From positions 1-5,876 of the forward strand of contig JAJZWW010000221.1 in assembly GCA_021846485.1 (NCBI GenBank): DNA of 5,876 nucleotides, written 5' to 3'. The notes under the pieces were generated by a model that ran no database searches, had not been told where the DNA came from, and saw nothing but the letters and a program-made list of their open reading frames with translations. Positions 1 through 4,967 of this stretch are shown one piece after another; the first letter of the stretch is position 1, and each line of letters opens with the position of its first letter. The stretch is from Actinomycetes bacterium. Lineage in GTDB: Bacteria > Actinomycetota > Acidimicrobiia > Acidimicrobiales > Palsa-688. Both the position numbers and the translations under genes were made by a program.

Positions 1-1116
1 TCCGCCGGCCGGGTGGGCACCGTCCTCGGCAGGTCCCCGCCGCTTCGCGCGCCGCCGGTACAGCCGGCGGCGCCGCCCTGGGCGCGCCACACCGGCTCCA
101 CCCGTAGCATCCCGGCCCGAGCGCCCCCGCGCCGGGCGCGCGGCGCCCGGCGGGCCCTCCATGTCCACTATTTGGGATCCCTTGAAGCGCCATGCCTCCA
201 GGTACATGCGGTAGCAGGCCCGGTCGGCCTCGGTGAAGTCGACGCCGTCGACGTACTGGCCCCACAGCGCCCGCGGCCACAGGTGCCGCTCGCGCACCAC
301 GTTGACCTCGGCCGCGACCATCAGCGCCAGCGCCTCCAGGTAGATCCAGGCGATGGCAGCCACCACCAGCCCGAAGGTCCCGTACACCGCGGTCTCGTGA
401 CCCACCAGGTGGGCGATGTAGCGGGCGCCGAAGGTCTGCAGCAGCTCCCACGCCCCCGCGGCGATCACCCCGCCGGCCAGCACGTCCCGGAAGCGCAGGC
501 CGCCCGCGGTGAGCAGCTGGAAGGCGCCGCTAAACAGCGCCACGTCAACCAGAAAGGTCACCACGTACACCGCTGCGTGGACGGCCGGGCCGTAGCGGGC
601 CGAGATGCCGTTGGCGGTGGCCGCGGACACGCCGAGGCCGGTGGAGGCAAGGATGAACACCCCGAGCAGCACCAGCAGGCCCAGCCCCCGCACCCGGGTG
701 ACGATCGGGTTGGGCTGCTCGAAGCGGGGGATGCCGTAGACCTGGTTGAAGGCGCACTGGGCCGACGTCGTCGCCCCGAGCGCCCCGTACAAGGTGCCGG
801 CCGCGCCGACGACGAGGGCGACGGCGTTGCCCCGGAAACCGGTCAGCACCCTACGGATCTGTGATCCGATGCCCGGCAGTTCTCGCGCCGCGGTGGTGAT
901 CAGCTCGGAGCGGATCCCCGGGTGCCCGTCGAGGAAGAAGCCGGCCGCGCTGACGAACAGCAGCGACAAGGGGAACAGCGAGACCAACACGTAGTAAGTG
1001 ACATTGGCCGCGAGGTACGTCGTCCGGTCGTCGAGGCACTTGTAGAGCACGGCGACCGGGAAGCCCAACCATCGGTGGCGGCGCTGGAAGCGGTCCAGCC
1101 GGTCTCCGAGGGCCAT
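1..1116 (-). CDS. YihY/virulence factor BrkB family integral membrane protein (3' end outside window)
   Basis: The minus-strand frame starting at the ATG at 1116 is open for 372 codons to the left edge with no stop, so the C-terminus is missing. The product is a polytopic inner-membrane protein. Hydrophobic segments lie near residues 40-62, 98-118, 145-165, 183-205, 211-229 and 247-270. The first contains the family-typical AANVTYYVLVSLFPL stretch, and the last two show the usual YG.FG...A..W.YLEA...AAEVN pattern. The family was once called ribonuclease BN, but that activity belongs to a different protein; transport or envelope roles are suspected and unproven. The Shine-Dalgarno GAGGTGA at 1121-1127 lies four bases before the ATG. 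After about residue 320 the sequence becomes an Arg/Gly/Pro-rich tail, probably cytoplasmic, still running at the window edge. The family call is firm; the substrate is unknown. The vsr gene ends 125 bases upstream. Confidence 0.93.
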   Translation of the reverse strand, partial: MALGDRLDRFQRRHRWLGFPVAVLYKCLDDRTTYLAANVTYYVLVSLFPLSLLFVSAAGFFLDGHPGIRSELITTAARELPGIGSQIRRVLTGFRGNAVALVVGAAGTLYGALGATTSAQCAFNQVYGIPRFEQPNPIVTRVRGLGLLVLLGVFILASTGLGVSAATANGISARYGPAVHAAVYVVTFLVDVALFSGAFQLLTAGGLRFRDVLAGGVIAAGAWELLQTFGARYIAHLVGHETAVYGTFGLVVAAIAWIYLEALALMVAAEVNVVRERHLWPRALWGQYVDGVDFTEADRACYRMYLEAWRFKGSQIVDMEGPPGAARPARGRSGRDATGGAGVARPGRRRRLYRRRAKRRGPAEDGAHPAGG

Positions 1117-1119
1117 GGC

Positions 1120-1128
1120 CTCACCTCT
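1120..1128 (-). promoter_or_regulatory. Ribosome binding site of the YihY-family gene
   Basis: The minus strand reads AGAGGTGAG here, a good match to the anti-Shine-Dalgarno, ending three bases before the ATG at 1116. It supports that start over others in the frame. No convincing -10/-35 pair was found in the 125-base gap to vsr. That gap holds a 12-base GC palindrome (CCCGGGCCCGGG, 1214-1225) without a T-tract. Confidence 0.7.
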
Positions 1129-1241
1129 ACCCTCGTGCGCCGCGCGCTGCTCGGGGATTGCCGCCGAGAGCGAGCCTCAACCCCGGGCGGCCAAGGACTC
1201 CCACGCACCATCAGCCCGGGCCCGGGTGAGGAGGTGGGACG

Positions 1242-1766
1242 TCACCGCTGTGCGCACGAGGACGCTGAAGGCGCAGAGCGGGCCGGCGCCGCGCCCGGAC
1301 CTCCCCGACCGCGGGCGCGCGCCGCGGCGAGCACCCGCGAGGCCGCCGCTGCCGGCTGTTCGTGCTCCCAGACCCGCACGACGGTCCAGCCGGCTGCGTC
1401 GAGGTCCCGGTCGGTGGCCCGGTCCCGGGCGGCGTTGGCGTCGAGCTTGGCGACCCACCACGCCCGGTTGGCCTTCGGGGTGGTGGCGTGGACCGGGCAG
1501 CGGTGCCAGAAGCAGCCGTCCACGTAGACCGCGACCTTGGCCCTGGTGAACACCAGGTCGGCGCGCCGCCGACCACGGATCGGCGCCACGTCGACCCGGT
1601 AGCGCAGCCCCCTGCGCCAGACCTCCCGCCGCAGCGCCAGCTCCGGTGCGGTGTCGCGCCGGCCCTGGTGCTGCATCCGCCGACGGATGACCTCCGAGGA
1701 CGCAGGCGGGTGCCGCGACGGCCGGTCAGGCGACGAAGGAACCCTCAGCGGCCAGCAGCCCGACAC
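1242..1766 (-). CDS. vsr: Very short patch repair (Vsr) DNA mismatch endonuclease
   Basis: Vsr nicks DNA 5' of the T in T:G mismatches left by deamination of 5-methylcytosine, starting repair back to C:G. From the GTG at 1766 the product is 174 residues. Visible motifs are the N-terminal RRDTAPELALRR block (Glu about residue 42), the catalytic Asp in RRADLVF (about 70), the metal-site motif DGCFWHRCPVH (83-93; His88, Cys90, His93) and the closing WTVVRVWEHE (about 127-136). The first in-frame ATG (1676) would give 144 residues but cuts off a PPASSEVIRRR segment that, as I recall, actinobacterial Vsr proteins share, so the upstream GTG is preferred. The frame stays open to an ATG at 1994, but those extra residues are Arg/Gly-rich and not Vsr-like. 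The start has no strong ribosome binding site and remains uncertain. Vsr usually accompanies a C5-cytosine methyltransferase; none is visible here. Confidence 0.9.
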   Translation of the reverse strand: MSGCWPLRVPSSPDRPSRHPPASSEVIRRRMQHQGRRDTAPELALRREVWRRGLRYRVDVAPIRGRRRADLVFTRAKVAVYVDGCFWHRCPVHATTPKANRAWWVAKLDANAARDRATDRDLDAAGWTVVRVWEHEQPAAAASRVLAAARARGRGGPGAAPARSAPSASSCAQR

Positions 1767-1881
1767 GCCCGGCGACCTCGGCGGGCAACAGATCGTCGCC
1801 AGCGACGCGGCGAGCGGGCTCCCAGCCCCCGCGCAGCGGCGTCGCCTCCCCGCCTGCCCCCGCGAGGCCCCGCTCCGCCAC
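1726..1881 (-). CDS. Doubtful small ORF upstream of vsr
   Basis: A minus-strand frame from a GTG at 1881 to a TGA at 1726 codes for 51 residues ending in GDDLLPAEVAGRVGLLAAEGSFVA or close to it, counted in two blocks: GDDLLPAEVAGRVG and LLAAEGSFVA. It overlaps the proposed vsr start by 41 bases in another frame. The tail looks more protein-like than the competing frames (balanced acidic, aliphatic and Gly/Ala residues), and it could be the C-terminal remnant of a lost upstream gene or a small coupled protein. I recognise no family, there is no good ribosome binding site, and in DNA this GC-rich open frames arise by chance. Confidence 0.2.
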   Translation of the reverse strand: MAERGLAGAGGEATPLRGGWEPARRVAGDDLLPAEVAGRVGLLAAEGSFVA

Positions 1882-2063
1882 CGCTGCCAGCGACGGGCCC
1901 GGCGACCGGGAAGCGAGCGCCAGCGGTCACCCCCCAAAGCTACGACGTTCTCCGAACCGCCCCCCGGACCTGCGCGCACCCCGGTTTGCGGCACGGTCCC
2001 GTACCCGGCATGCCCCGGCGGGCGGGGCCTCTCCCTGCCGTGGGCGGACCCGAGATGGAGGGC
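1767..2063. other. Gap of about 300 bases with no convincing gene
   Basis: This lies between the end of the PaiB-like gene and the start of vsr, both on the minus strand. It contains the bulk of the doubtful 51-residue ORF (to 1881) and several long but Arg/Pro/Gly-rich open frames on both strands that look like GC-rich noise. No RNA gene, T-tracted hairpin or recognisable promoter was seen. A cytosine methyltransferase would be the expected neighbour of vsr, but none of its motifs (PCQ, ENV, QRR) appear here. Confidence 0.5.
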
Positions 2064-2729
2064 TCACCGTCGACCTTCGCGGGCGCGCCAGTCGCCGACG
2101 GCGGCGAGACGCCGGCGTTGCTGGGCCGCCGCAGCAGCGTCGAGGCCCCGGCCGCGCCGTTCGAGGGCGGCGGCAACCCGCTGGCGGTGCTCGACGGGGT
2201 TGGCGTCGTCGTACTTGAACTTGGCGTCCACCCGCAGCACCTCCAGGCGCAAGGCGCGGATCCCGGCGAGCATCCGGCCGTAGGGTGGGGTGCCGACGGC
2301 GAGCGGAGCGTGGCCGCCCTCGGGTTGGAGCTCGGCGAGCTGGGCGGCGAGGACCTCGACCTTGCCTTCGGGGTCGTCGACGATCCGGGGTCGGCAGGTG
2401 AGCTGCACCGCGCTGTAGTAGCTGGTCGGCACGCCGTCCTCGTCGGGCCCTCCGGCCCTGGCCCGCCAATAGGAGGGGATGTAGGCGTAGTCACCGACAA
2501 CGATCAGGACGACCTCGGCGGCGGTCTCGAGGTGCGTCCAGACAGGGTTGGGGCCTGCCAGGTGGACCAGCAGCTCACCCGCCGCCAAGCTGAAGTGGGT
2601 CGGCACCACCACCGGAGCGTGTGCGGGATCGGCATTGTTGACCGCCAGCATCCCGAAGTGCTCGTGGGTGGCGAGCCACTCCTGCCACTCCCCATCGTCC
2701 ACGGCGGCATCCCAAGGGTGGATCAGCAC
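2064..2729 (-). CDS. PaiB-type FMN-binding split-barrel protein
   Basis: The 221-residue product matches the PaiB / FMN-binding negative transcriptional regulator family, with a pyridoxamine-5'-phosphate-oxidase-like split barrel. Visible blocks are MLIHPWDAAVDD at the N-terminus; VPTHFSLAAGELLVHLAGPN (residues 42-61), the barrel strands around the flavin site; YAYIPSYW (81-88) followed by VPTSYYSAVQL (100-110), equivalent to the family's HAYVSPSWY and VPTWNYAAVH; and VDAKFKYDDANPVEHRQRV (167-185), equivalent to the EGKFKLSQN motif. PaiB in Bacillus represses sporulation and protease genes; other members may simply be flavin or haem binders, so the regulatory role is inference. Translation starts at a GTG with GGAGGAG seven bases upstream. 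The last 25 residues are an Arg/Ala-rich extension. It lies 75 bases downstream of the HTH-like gene on the same strand and may be co-transcribed. Confidence 0.87.
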   Translation of the reverse strand: MLIHPWDAAVDDGEWQEWLATHEHFGMLAVNNADPAHAPVVVPTHFSLAAGELLVHLAGPNPVWTHLETAAEVVLIVVGDYAYIPSYWRARAGGPDEDGVPTSYYSAVQLTCRPRIVDDPEGKVEVLAAQLAELQPEGGHAPLAVGTPPYGRMLAGIRALRLEVLRVDAKFKYDDANPVEHRQRVAAALERRGRGLDAAAAAQQRRRLAAVGDWRAREGRR

Positions 2730-2736
2730 AGCAGGG

Positions 2737-2743
2737 CTCCTCC
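2737..2743 (-). promoter_or_regulatory. Ribosome binding site fixing the PaiB-like GTG start
   Basis: The minus strand reads GGAGGAG, seven bases before the GTG at 2729. This is the strongest Shine-Dalgarno on the minus strand of the window and decides in favour of the GTG start. Confidence 0.8.
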
Positions 2744-2804
2744 GGTTGAGGCGATGACGAGAAACTAGTGGTCCTGGTCGCCGGGCGGGACCGCTCGGGC
2801 CCGA

Positions 2805-3503
2805 TCAGCCAAGCGGCACCGTGAAGTGGAAGTTGCCGGTGCCGGCCGAACGCGCCAGGGCGCGCATCACCCTGCCGGAGTCGTCGAAAGGGCCGGCGAC
2901 GTAGTCCGGCTTGCCGGCGTTGCCGAAGGTGATCGGGCAGGGCCCGGCCGGCCGGTCGAGATGCCGGGAGGTGACCGCGAAGTCGGGATGCGGATCGAAG
3001 CCCAGGCTGCGGGCGAAGTCCACGGAGCCCCACACCAGGTGCTGGACGAGCTCCAGGGGCGCCGGCAGCGGGTCCTGCTCGTAGCCGCCGAAGCACATCG
3101 AACGGAAGGCGGTCAGCTCGGCTGCGTCCATCTTGCGCGGACCGATCGTGTCCTTCACGCCCAGGCACCAGACGTCCAGCAGGTAGGTGCAACAAAGCAC
3201 CTGGTCGTAGCGGTGCTCCCAGGCCACCAGGGCACACACCAGACCGGTGAGCCCGACCCCGCTCGTGCCGAGCCTCAGCCAGTCGGCTTGCCCCTCGACG
3301 CCGAGGCCGTAGCTCCAACCGGCGCTGACCCAGCAGCCGACCACCCCCGGCTTCGGGCTGGGCCGCTCGGCTGCCACGGCTTGCACCAGCGGCCGGATCT
3401 TCGAGGGTGGGAGCCGCAGTCCACGCGCTATCTCCTTGGGTGACCGTCCCTGCTCTCGCAGATCCCGAACCCGCTCGAAGAGCTCTGTGTCTGTGTCGAT
3501 CAT
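2805..3503 (-). CDS. Conserved protein of unknown function with an HTH-like N-terminus
   Basis: From the ATG at 3503 the product is 232 residues; the frame is open further upstream, but that part is Ser/Ala/Arg-rich and not protein-like. Residues 7-45 (LFERVRDLREQGRSPKEIAR and the following GLRLPPSKIRPLVQAV) look like a helix-turn-helix of the resolvase or sigma-4 kind. The rest is a well-structured domain with conserved-looking blocks: GCWVSAGWSYGL (56-67), VLCCTYLLDVWCLGVKDTIG (102-121), LELVQHLVWGSVDFARSLGF (150-169), PHPDF (171-175), FGNAGKPDYVAGPFDD (193-208) and GTGNFHFTV (221-229). I have a general memory of similar actinobacterial proteins annotated only as HTH-domain or hypothetical, and I can give no function. 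There is no signal peptide or membrane segment. A GATAAT box nine bases before the ATG suggests leaderless transcription. The PaiB-like gene follows on the same strand. Confidence 0.82.
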   Translation of the reverse strand: MIDTDTELFERVRDLREQGRSPKEIARGLRLPPSKIRPLVQAVAAERPSPKPGVVGCWVSAGWSYGLGVEGQADWLRLGTSGVGLTGLVCALVAWEHRYDQVLCCTYLLDVWCLGVKDTIGPRKMDAAELTAFRSMCFGGYEQDPLPAPLELVQHLVWGSVDFARSLGFDPHPDFAVTSRHLDRPAGPCPITFGNAGKPDYVAGPFDDSGRVMRALARSAGTGNFHFTVPLG

Positions 3504-3512
3504 GCCCAACGG

Positions 3513-3518
3513 ATTATC
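3513..3518 (-). promoter_or_regulatory. Probable -10 element of a leaderless promoter
   Basis: The minus strand reads TGATAAT, containing GATAAT at 3518-3513 (consensus TANNNT/TATAAT), nine bases before the ATG of the 232-residue protein. Transcription starting about seven to nine bases past the box would begin at or next to the ATG, giving a leaderless mRNA, which is common in actinobacteria. This fits the absence of a Shine-Dalgarno at this start. No TTGACA-like -35 is visible at 17-base spacing. Confidence 0.5.
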
Positions 3519-3633
3519 ACCCGCCGCCGGCGCGATCGCGCATCCCCCGCCGGCCGAGCCGGGGAGCCCGGCCTGGGCGGAGTCATCGGCATCCAAGTCG
3601 GCTCGCCGGGCAGCTCGGGGCGCAGAAAGGAAG

Positions 3634-3795
3634 ATGGCCGACGGGCGACTCGCACGAGAGCCGGCCGACCCGCGACTGTCCAAGGCGGAGCGGGGGGCGC
3701 TGGTGCGCGAGCTCATCGCCACCGAGCACGCCGAGCGGGGCAAGTCGGTGGTCCTCGTATGCGACCAGGCCCACCTCTACGACGCCGGGTCGGGG
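3634..3795 (+). pseudogene. Possible relic of an ATPase-like coding sequence
   Basis: From the ATG at 3634, preceded directly by AAAGGAAG, the frame codes for about 54 protein-like residues: a charged helix (LSKAERGALVRELIATEHAE) followed by GKSVVLVCDQAHLYD. The hydrophobic strand ending in D-Q-A-H resembles a Walker B/DEAH-like motif, such as that in AAA ATPases that partner transposases (VVVDEAHLL), but the resemblance is short. After about 3795 the frame stays open only as Ser/Pro/Arg-rich noise running on to 4314, which suggests a frameshift or a joined fragment. No Walker A precedes it. It could instead be a small unrelated protein. Confidence 0.3.
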
Positions 3796-3809
3796 CCGCC
3801 CGGCACGGG

Positions 3810-3872
3810 ACCAACGAGCTCGTCATCTTGGTCGGCCCCTCCGGCTCAGGGCGAAAGGGCAGCTCCTGGGAC
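3810..3872 (+). pseudogene. P-loop-like fragment, probably non-functional
   Basis: In a frame offset from the preceding piece the strand reads NELVILVGPSGSGRKGSSW. It resembles the start of AAA_33/polynucleotide-kinase-type P-loop proteins (ELVVLVGPSGSGKSTW), but extra residues break the GxxxxGK[ST] motif at GSGRKGS. What follows (Ala/Gly/Ser-rich) does not resemble that family. It may be a decayed relic or chance, and it is listed because it sits between two other broken pieces. Confidence 0.22.
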
Positions 3873-3953
3873 GCAGTCGAGTCAGCCAGCGCGGCGGGTG
3901 GGGAGTGTGGTGGCGACACCGGGGGCAGCGCCCCGAGCGCGAAGAGACCCGGC

Positions 3954-4028
3954 CGGCGGCTCGTGGGCGTCGCGGTTGACGGCAGGACCCTGCGCGGCGC
4001 GTTGCAAAGCGACGGCCGGGCAGTACAT
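3954..4028 (+). pseudogene. Fragment resembling ISAs1-family transposase, first catalytic block
   Basis: The frame reads RRLVGVAVDGRTLRGA followed by LQSDGRAVH. ISAs1-family DDE transposases carry IAVDGKTLRG.....G..VHLL at this point, with the Asp being the first catalytic acid. The match covers about 25 residues and stops at VH; the following LL-A-LDH block and the later catalytic Asp and Glu regions are absent. No ISAs1 terminal repeats were recognised. I read it as a small relic of an insertion sequence in a decayed zone. The short length limits confidence. Confidence 0.4.
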
Positions 4029-4210
4029 CCCGACTCGACTCCCGAGGAGCTCGTCGGCCACCTGCCGGCCATCACCGGGCCTGCCAGGACGCCGCCAGCG
4101 GCATCTGGGTCGTCCGCCGCAGCGGCCTGCGCCAGCTCCGCTGAGGCGCACCGCCAGCCGATCGCGCGCGACCGGCCGCCAGACGCGAAGCGGCGCCCTC
4201 CGAGAATGGC

Positions 4211-4220
4211 GCCTGACCAG
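4211..4220 (+). repeat. Direct repeat copy 1 (GCCTGACCAG)
   Basis: This ten-base word recurs exactly at 4321-4330, in the same orientation. The two copies bracket the tRNA fragment. This copy begins 23 bases outside the 3' end of the tRNA-like sequence, and both copies are followed after a few bases by CTT. Confidence 0.45.
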
Positions 4221-4233
4221 CACTTATATGAGA

Positions 4234-4274
4234 GCGAGCGACGGTAATCGAACCCGCGTTCTCAGCTTGGGAAG
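4234..4274 (-). other. 3' fragment of tRNA-Gly(CCC), probable integration attachment site
   Basis: Read on the minus strand, the order is: anticodon loop TTCCCAA (4273-4267, anticodon CCC), 3' anticodon stem GCTGA (4266-4262), a four-base variable loop, T-arm GCGGG-TTCGATT-ACCGT (4257-4241) and acceptor strand CGCTCGC (4240-4234), followed by the T discriminator typical of bacterial tRNA-Gly at 4233. No D-arm or 5' acceptor (GCGAGCG) lies on the 5' side; identity stops at the anticodon loop. One T-stem pair is broken (G53-A61). Tyrosine recombinases commonly use the 3' half of a tRNA, often from the anticodon loop, as attachment site, restoring an intact gene at the far end and leaving such a fragment at the other. 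The orientation puts the element at higher coordinates. No CCA is encoded. Confidence 0.72.
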
Positions 4275-4320
4275 TCGTTTCGGCCACTTTCGACTGCCTG
4301 CGCCGATGGGGTAAAAGGTG

Positions 4321-4330
4321 GCCTGACCAG
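4321..4330 (+). repeat. Direct repeat copy 2 (GCCTGACCAG)
   Basis: This is an exact copy of the word at 4211-4220, lying 46 bases beyond the anticodon-loop end of the tRNA fragment. Its context GCCTGACCAGGTCTT matches the first copy's GCCTGACCAGCACTT at all but two of 15 bases. It might be an integrase arm-type site or a duplication; it could also be coincidence. Confidence 0.45.
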
Positions 4331-4518
4331 GTCTTTCACATCCGACCCGTACCGGCCCATCCCGCCCGTTTGCGGGCCGTTCGCGCACGGATCGCGCACG
4401 AGATCGACGAGAGGAACGGGTCGACCAGCATGCCCGGGCTCCGGGTCGTCTCAGGGTCCCCGTAGCGTGTCTGAGCCGGACTCGGTGAAGTTGCTCGGTT
4501 CCATTTCCGGAGCGCCAC
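4331..4518. other. Gene-free spacer between the tRNA scar and the unknown gene pair
   Basis: No gene is supported here. The stretch holds a perfect five-base stem with a TTTG loop (GCCCG/CGGGC, 4364-4377) without a T-tract, and a nine-base near-tandem repeat TCGCGCACG (about 4380-4400). Integrase or excisionase genes are often next to an attachment site, but I find no tyrosine-recombinase motif (R..HxxR...Y) on either strand. No clear promoter for the gene at 4519 was recognised. Confidence 0.45.
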
Positions 4519-4965
4519 ATGGCTGATCGAAACATCGTCCTGCCCGACCCCAGACTCCTCGTACGCATCGAAGAGGAGTTTTGGACCGACGACGGCACCG
4601 TCCCGCCAGACGTGTCCCCTGTCGTCCGCGGAGCGCCGATCAGCGCCGAGAAGTTCTTCGCCCACGCCCTGCGCCAGGCGCGCGAGTACAGCCTCCGAAG
4701 TACCAACATGGCGTCGCTCAGCGTCGACCTGGTGTTACCCGGCTGGCCCCTCGACAAGATCCTGGCCGGGCAGCTCGCCACGTACACCCGGTATGCGACC
4801 TGCTCGGTCGCCAACCTTCGCCAAGCCGGCTTCGAGGTGCTTGCCACGGGCCGAGCACCCCACGCCGACGTGGTGCTCCCATCCCTCACTATCGTGGACG
4901 CAGAGCGGCTGAGCGAGCTGTTCGCCGATCACGAGGACCGCAACCCGTACAAGCAGAGGAGGTGA
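4519..4965 (+). CDS. Hypothetical protein, first gene of a coupled pair
   Basis: This 148-residue protein is not recognised. The ATG has GGAG six bases upstream. It looks like a folded soluble protein: a short acidic N-terminal helix, a linker (VPPDVSPVVRGAPIS, residues 28-42), a helix (AEKFFAHALRQAREY, 43-57), strand-like SLSVDLVLPGWPLDKILAGQ (66-85), then YTRYATCSVANLRQAGFEVL (89-108), a possible metal or catalytic HADVVLP (115-121) and a C-terminal helix ending EDRNPYKQRR. There is no signal peptide or membrane segment. Six of its 14 Arg codons are CGA, AGA or AGG, a little unusual for such GC-rich DNA and compatible with transfer. The next gene starts three bases after its stop, so the two are almost certainly translated together. 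The pair layout recalls toxin-antitoxin or cargo modules, but no motif proves that. Confidence 0.8.
   Translation: MADRNIVLPDPRLLVRIEEEFWTDDGTVPPDVSPVVRGAPISAEKFFAHALRQAREYSLRSTNMASLSVDLVLPGWPLDKILAGQLATYTRYATCSVANLRQAGFEVLATGRAPHADVVLPSLTIVDAERLSELFADHEDRNPYKQRR
4957..4965 (+). promoter_or_regulatory. Shine-Dalgarno embedded in the upstream gene's last codons and stop
   Basis: AGGAGGTGA is a full-length complement to the 16S rRNA 3' end. It is formed by the last two Arg codons (AGG AGG) and the TGA stop of the 148-residue gene, and the GTG of the next gene follows two bases later. This arrangement indicates translational coupling and decides the start of the 87-residue gene. Confidence 0.85.
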
Positions 4966-4967
4966 GC

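Noticed and set aside
13..864. Plus-strand open frame of 283 codons at the left edge
   Set aside because: It is antisense to the YihY-family gene and has the His/Gly/Arg-rich composition of a shadow frame.
1214..1225. Palindrome CCCGGGCCCGGG between vsr and the YihY-family gene
   Set aside because: It has no loop or T-tract and no known operator match; short GC palindromes are expected by chance here.
1362..2768. Very long plus-strand open frame (468 codons)
   Set aside because: It is antisense to vsr and the PaiB-like gene, both with clear family motifs. Its translation is Pro/Arg/Gly/Ala-rich without recognisable domains, as expected for the shadow of GC-rich genes.
3796..4314. Continuation of the plus-strand frame from 3634 ending in ASDGNRTRVLSLGS
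   Set aside because: After about 3795 the frame is low-complexity Ser/Pro/Arg-rich, and the ending is the well-known false translation of a tRNA 3' end, so it is not one real protein.
4364..4377. Stem-loop GCCCG-TTTG-CGGGC as a terminator
   Set aside because: The stem is only five base pairs and no T-tract follows; such hairpins are common at this GC content.
4224..4889. Minus-strand open frame of 221 codons spanning the tRNA fragment
   Set aside because: It reads through the tRNA-like sequence and antisense to the 148-residue gene, with Ser/Arg-rich composition and no integrase motifs. The residues near the tRNA (RTRVRLPSLALI) are the usual artefact of translating a tRNA.
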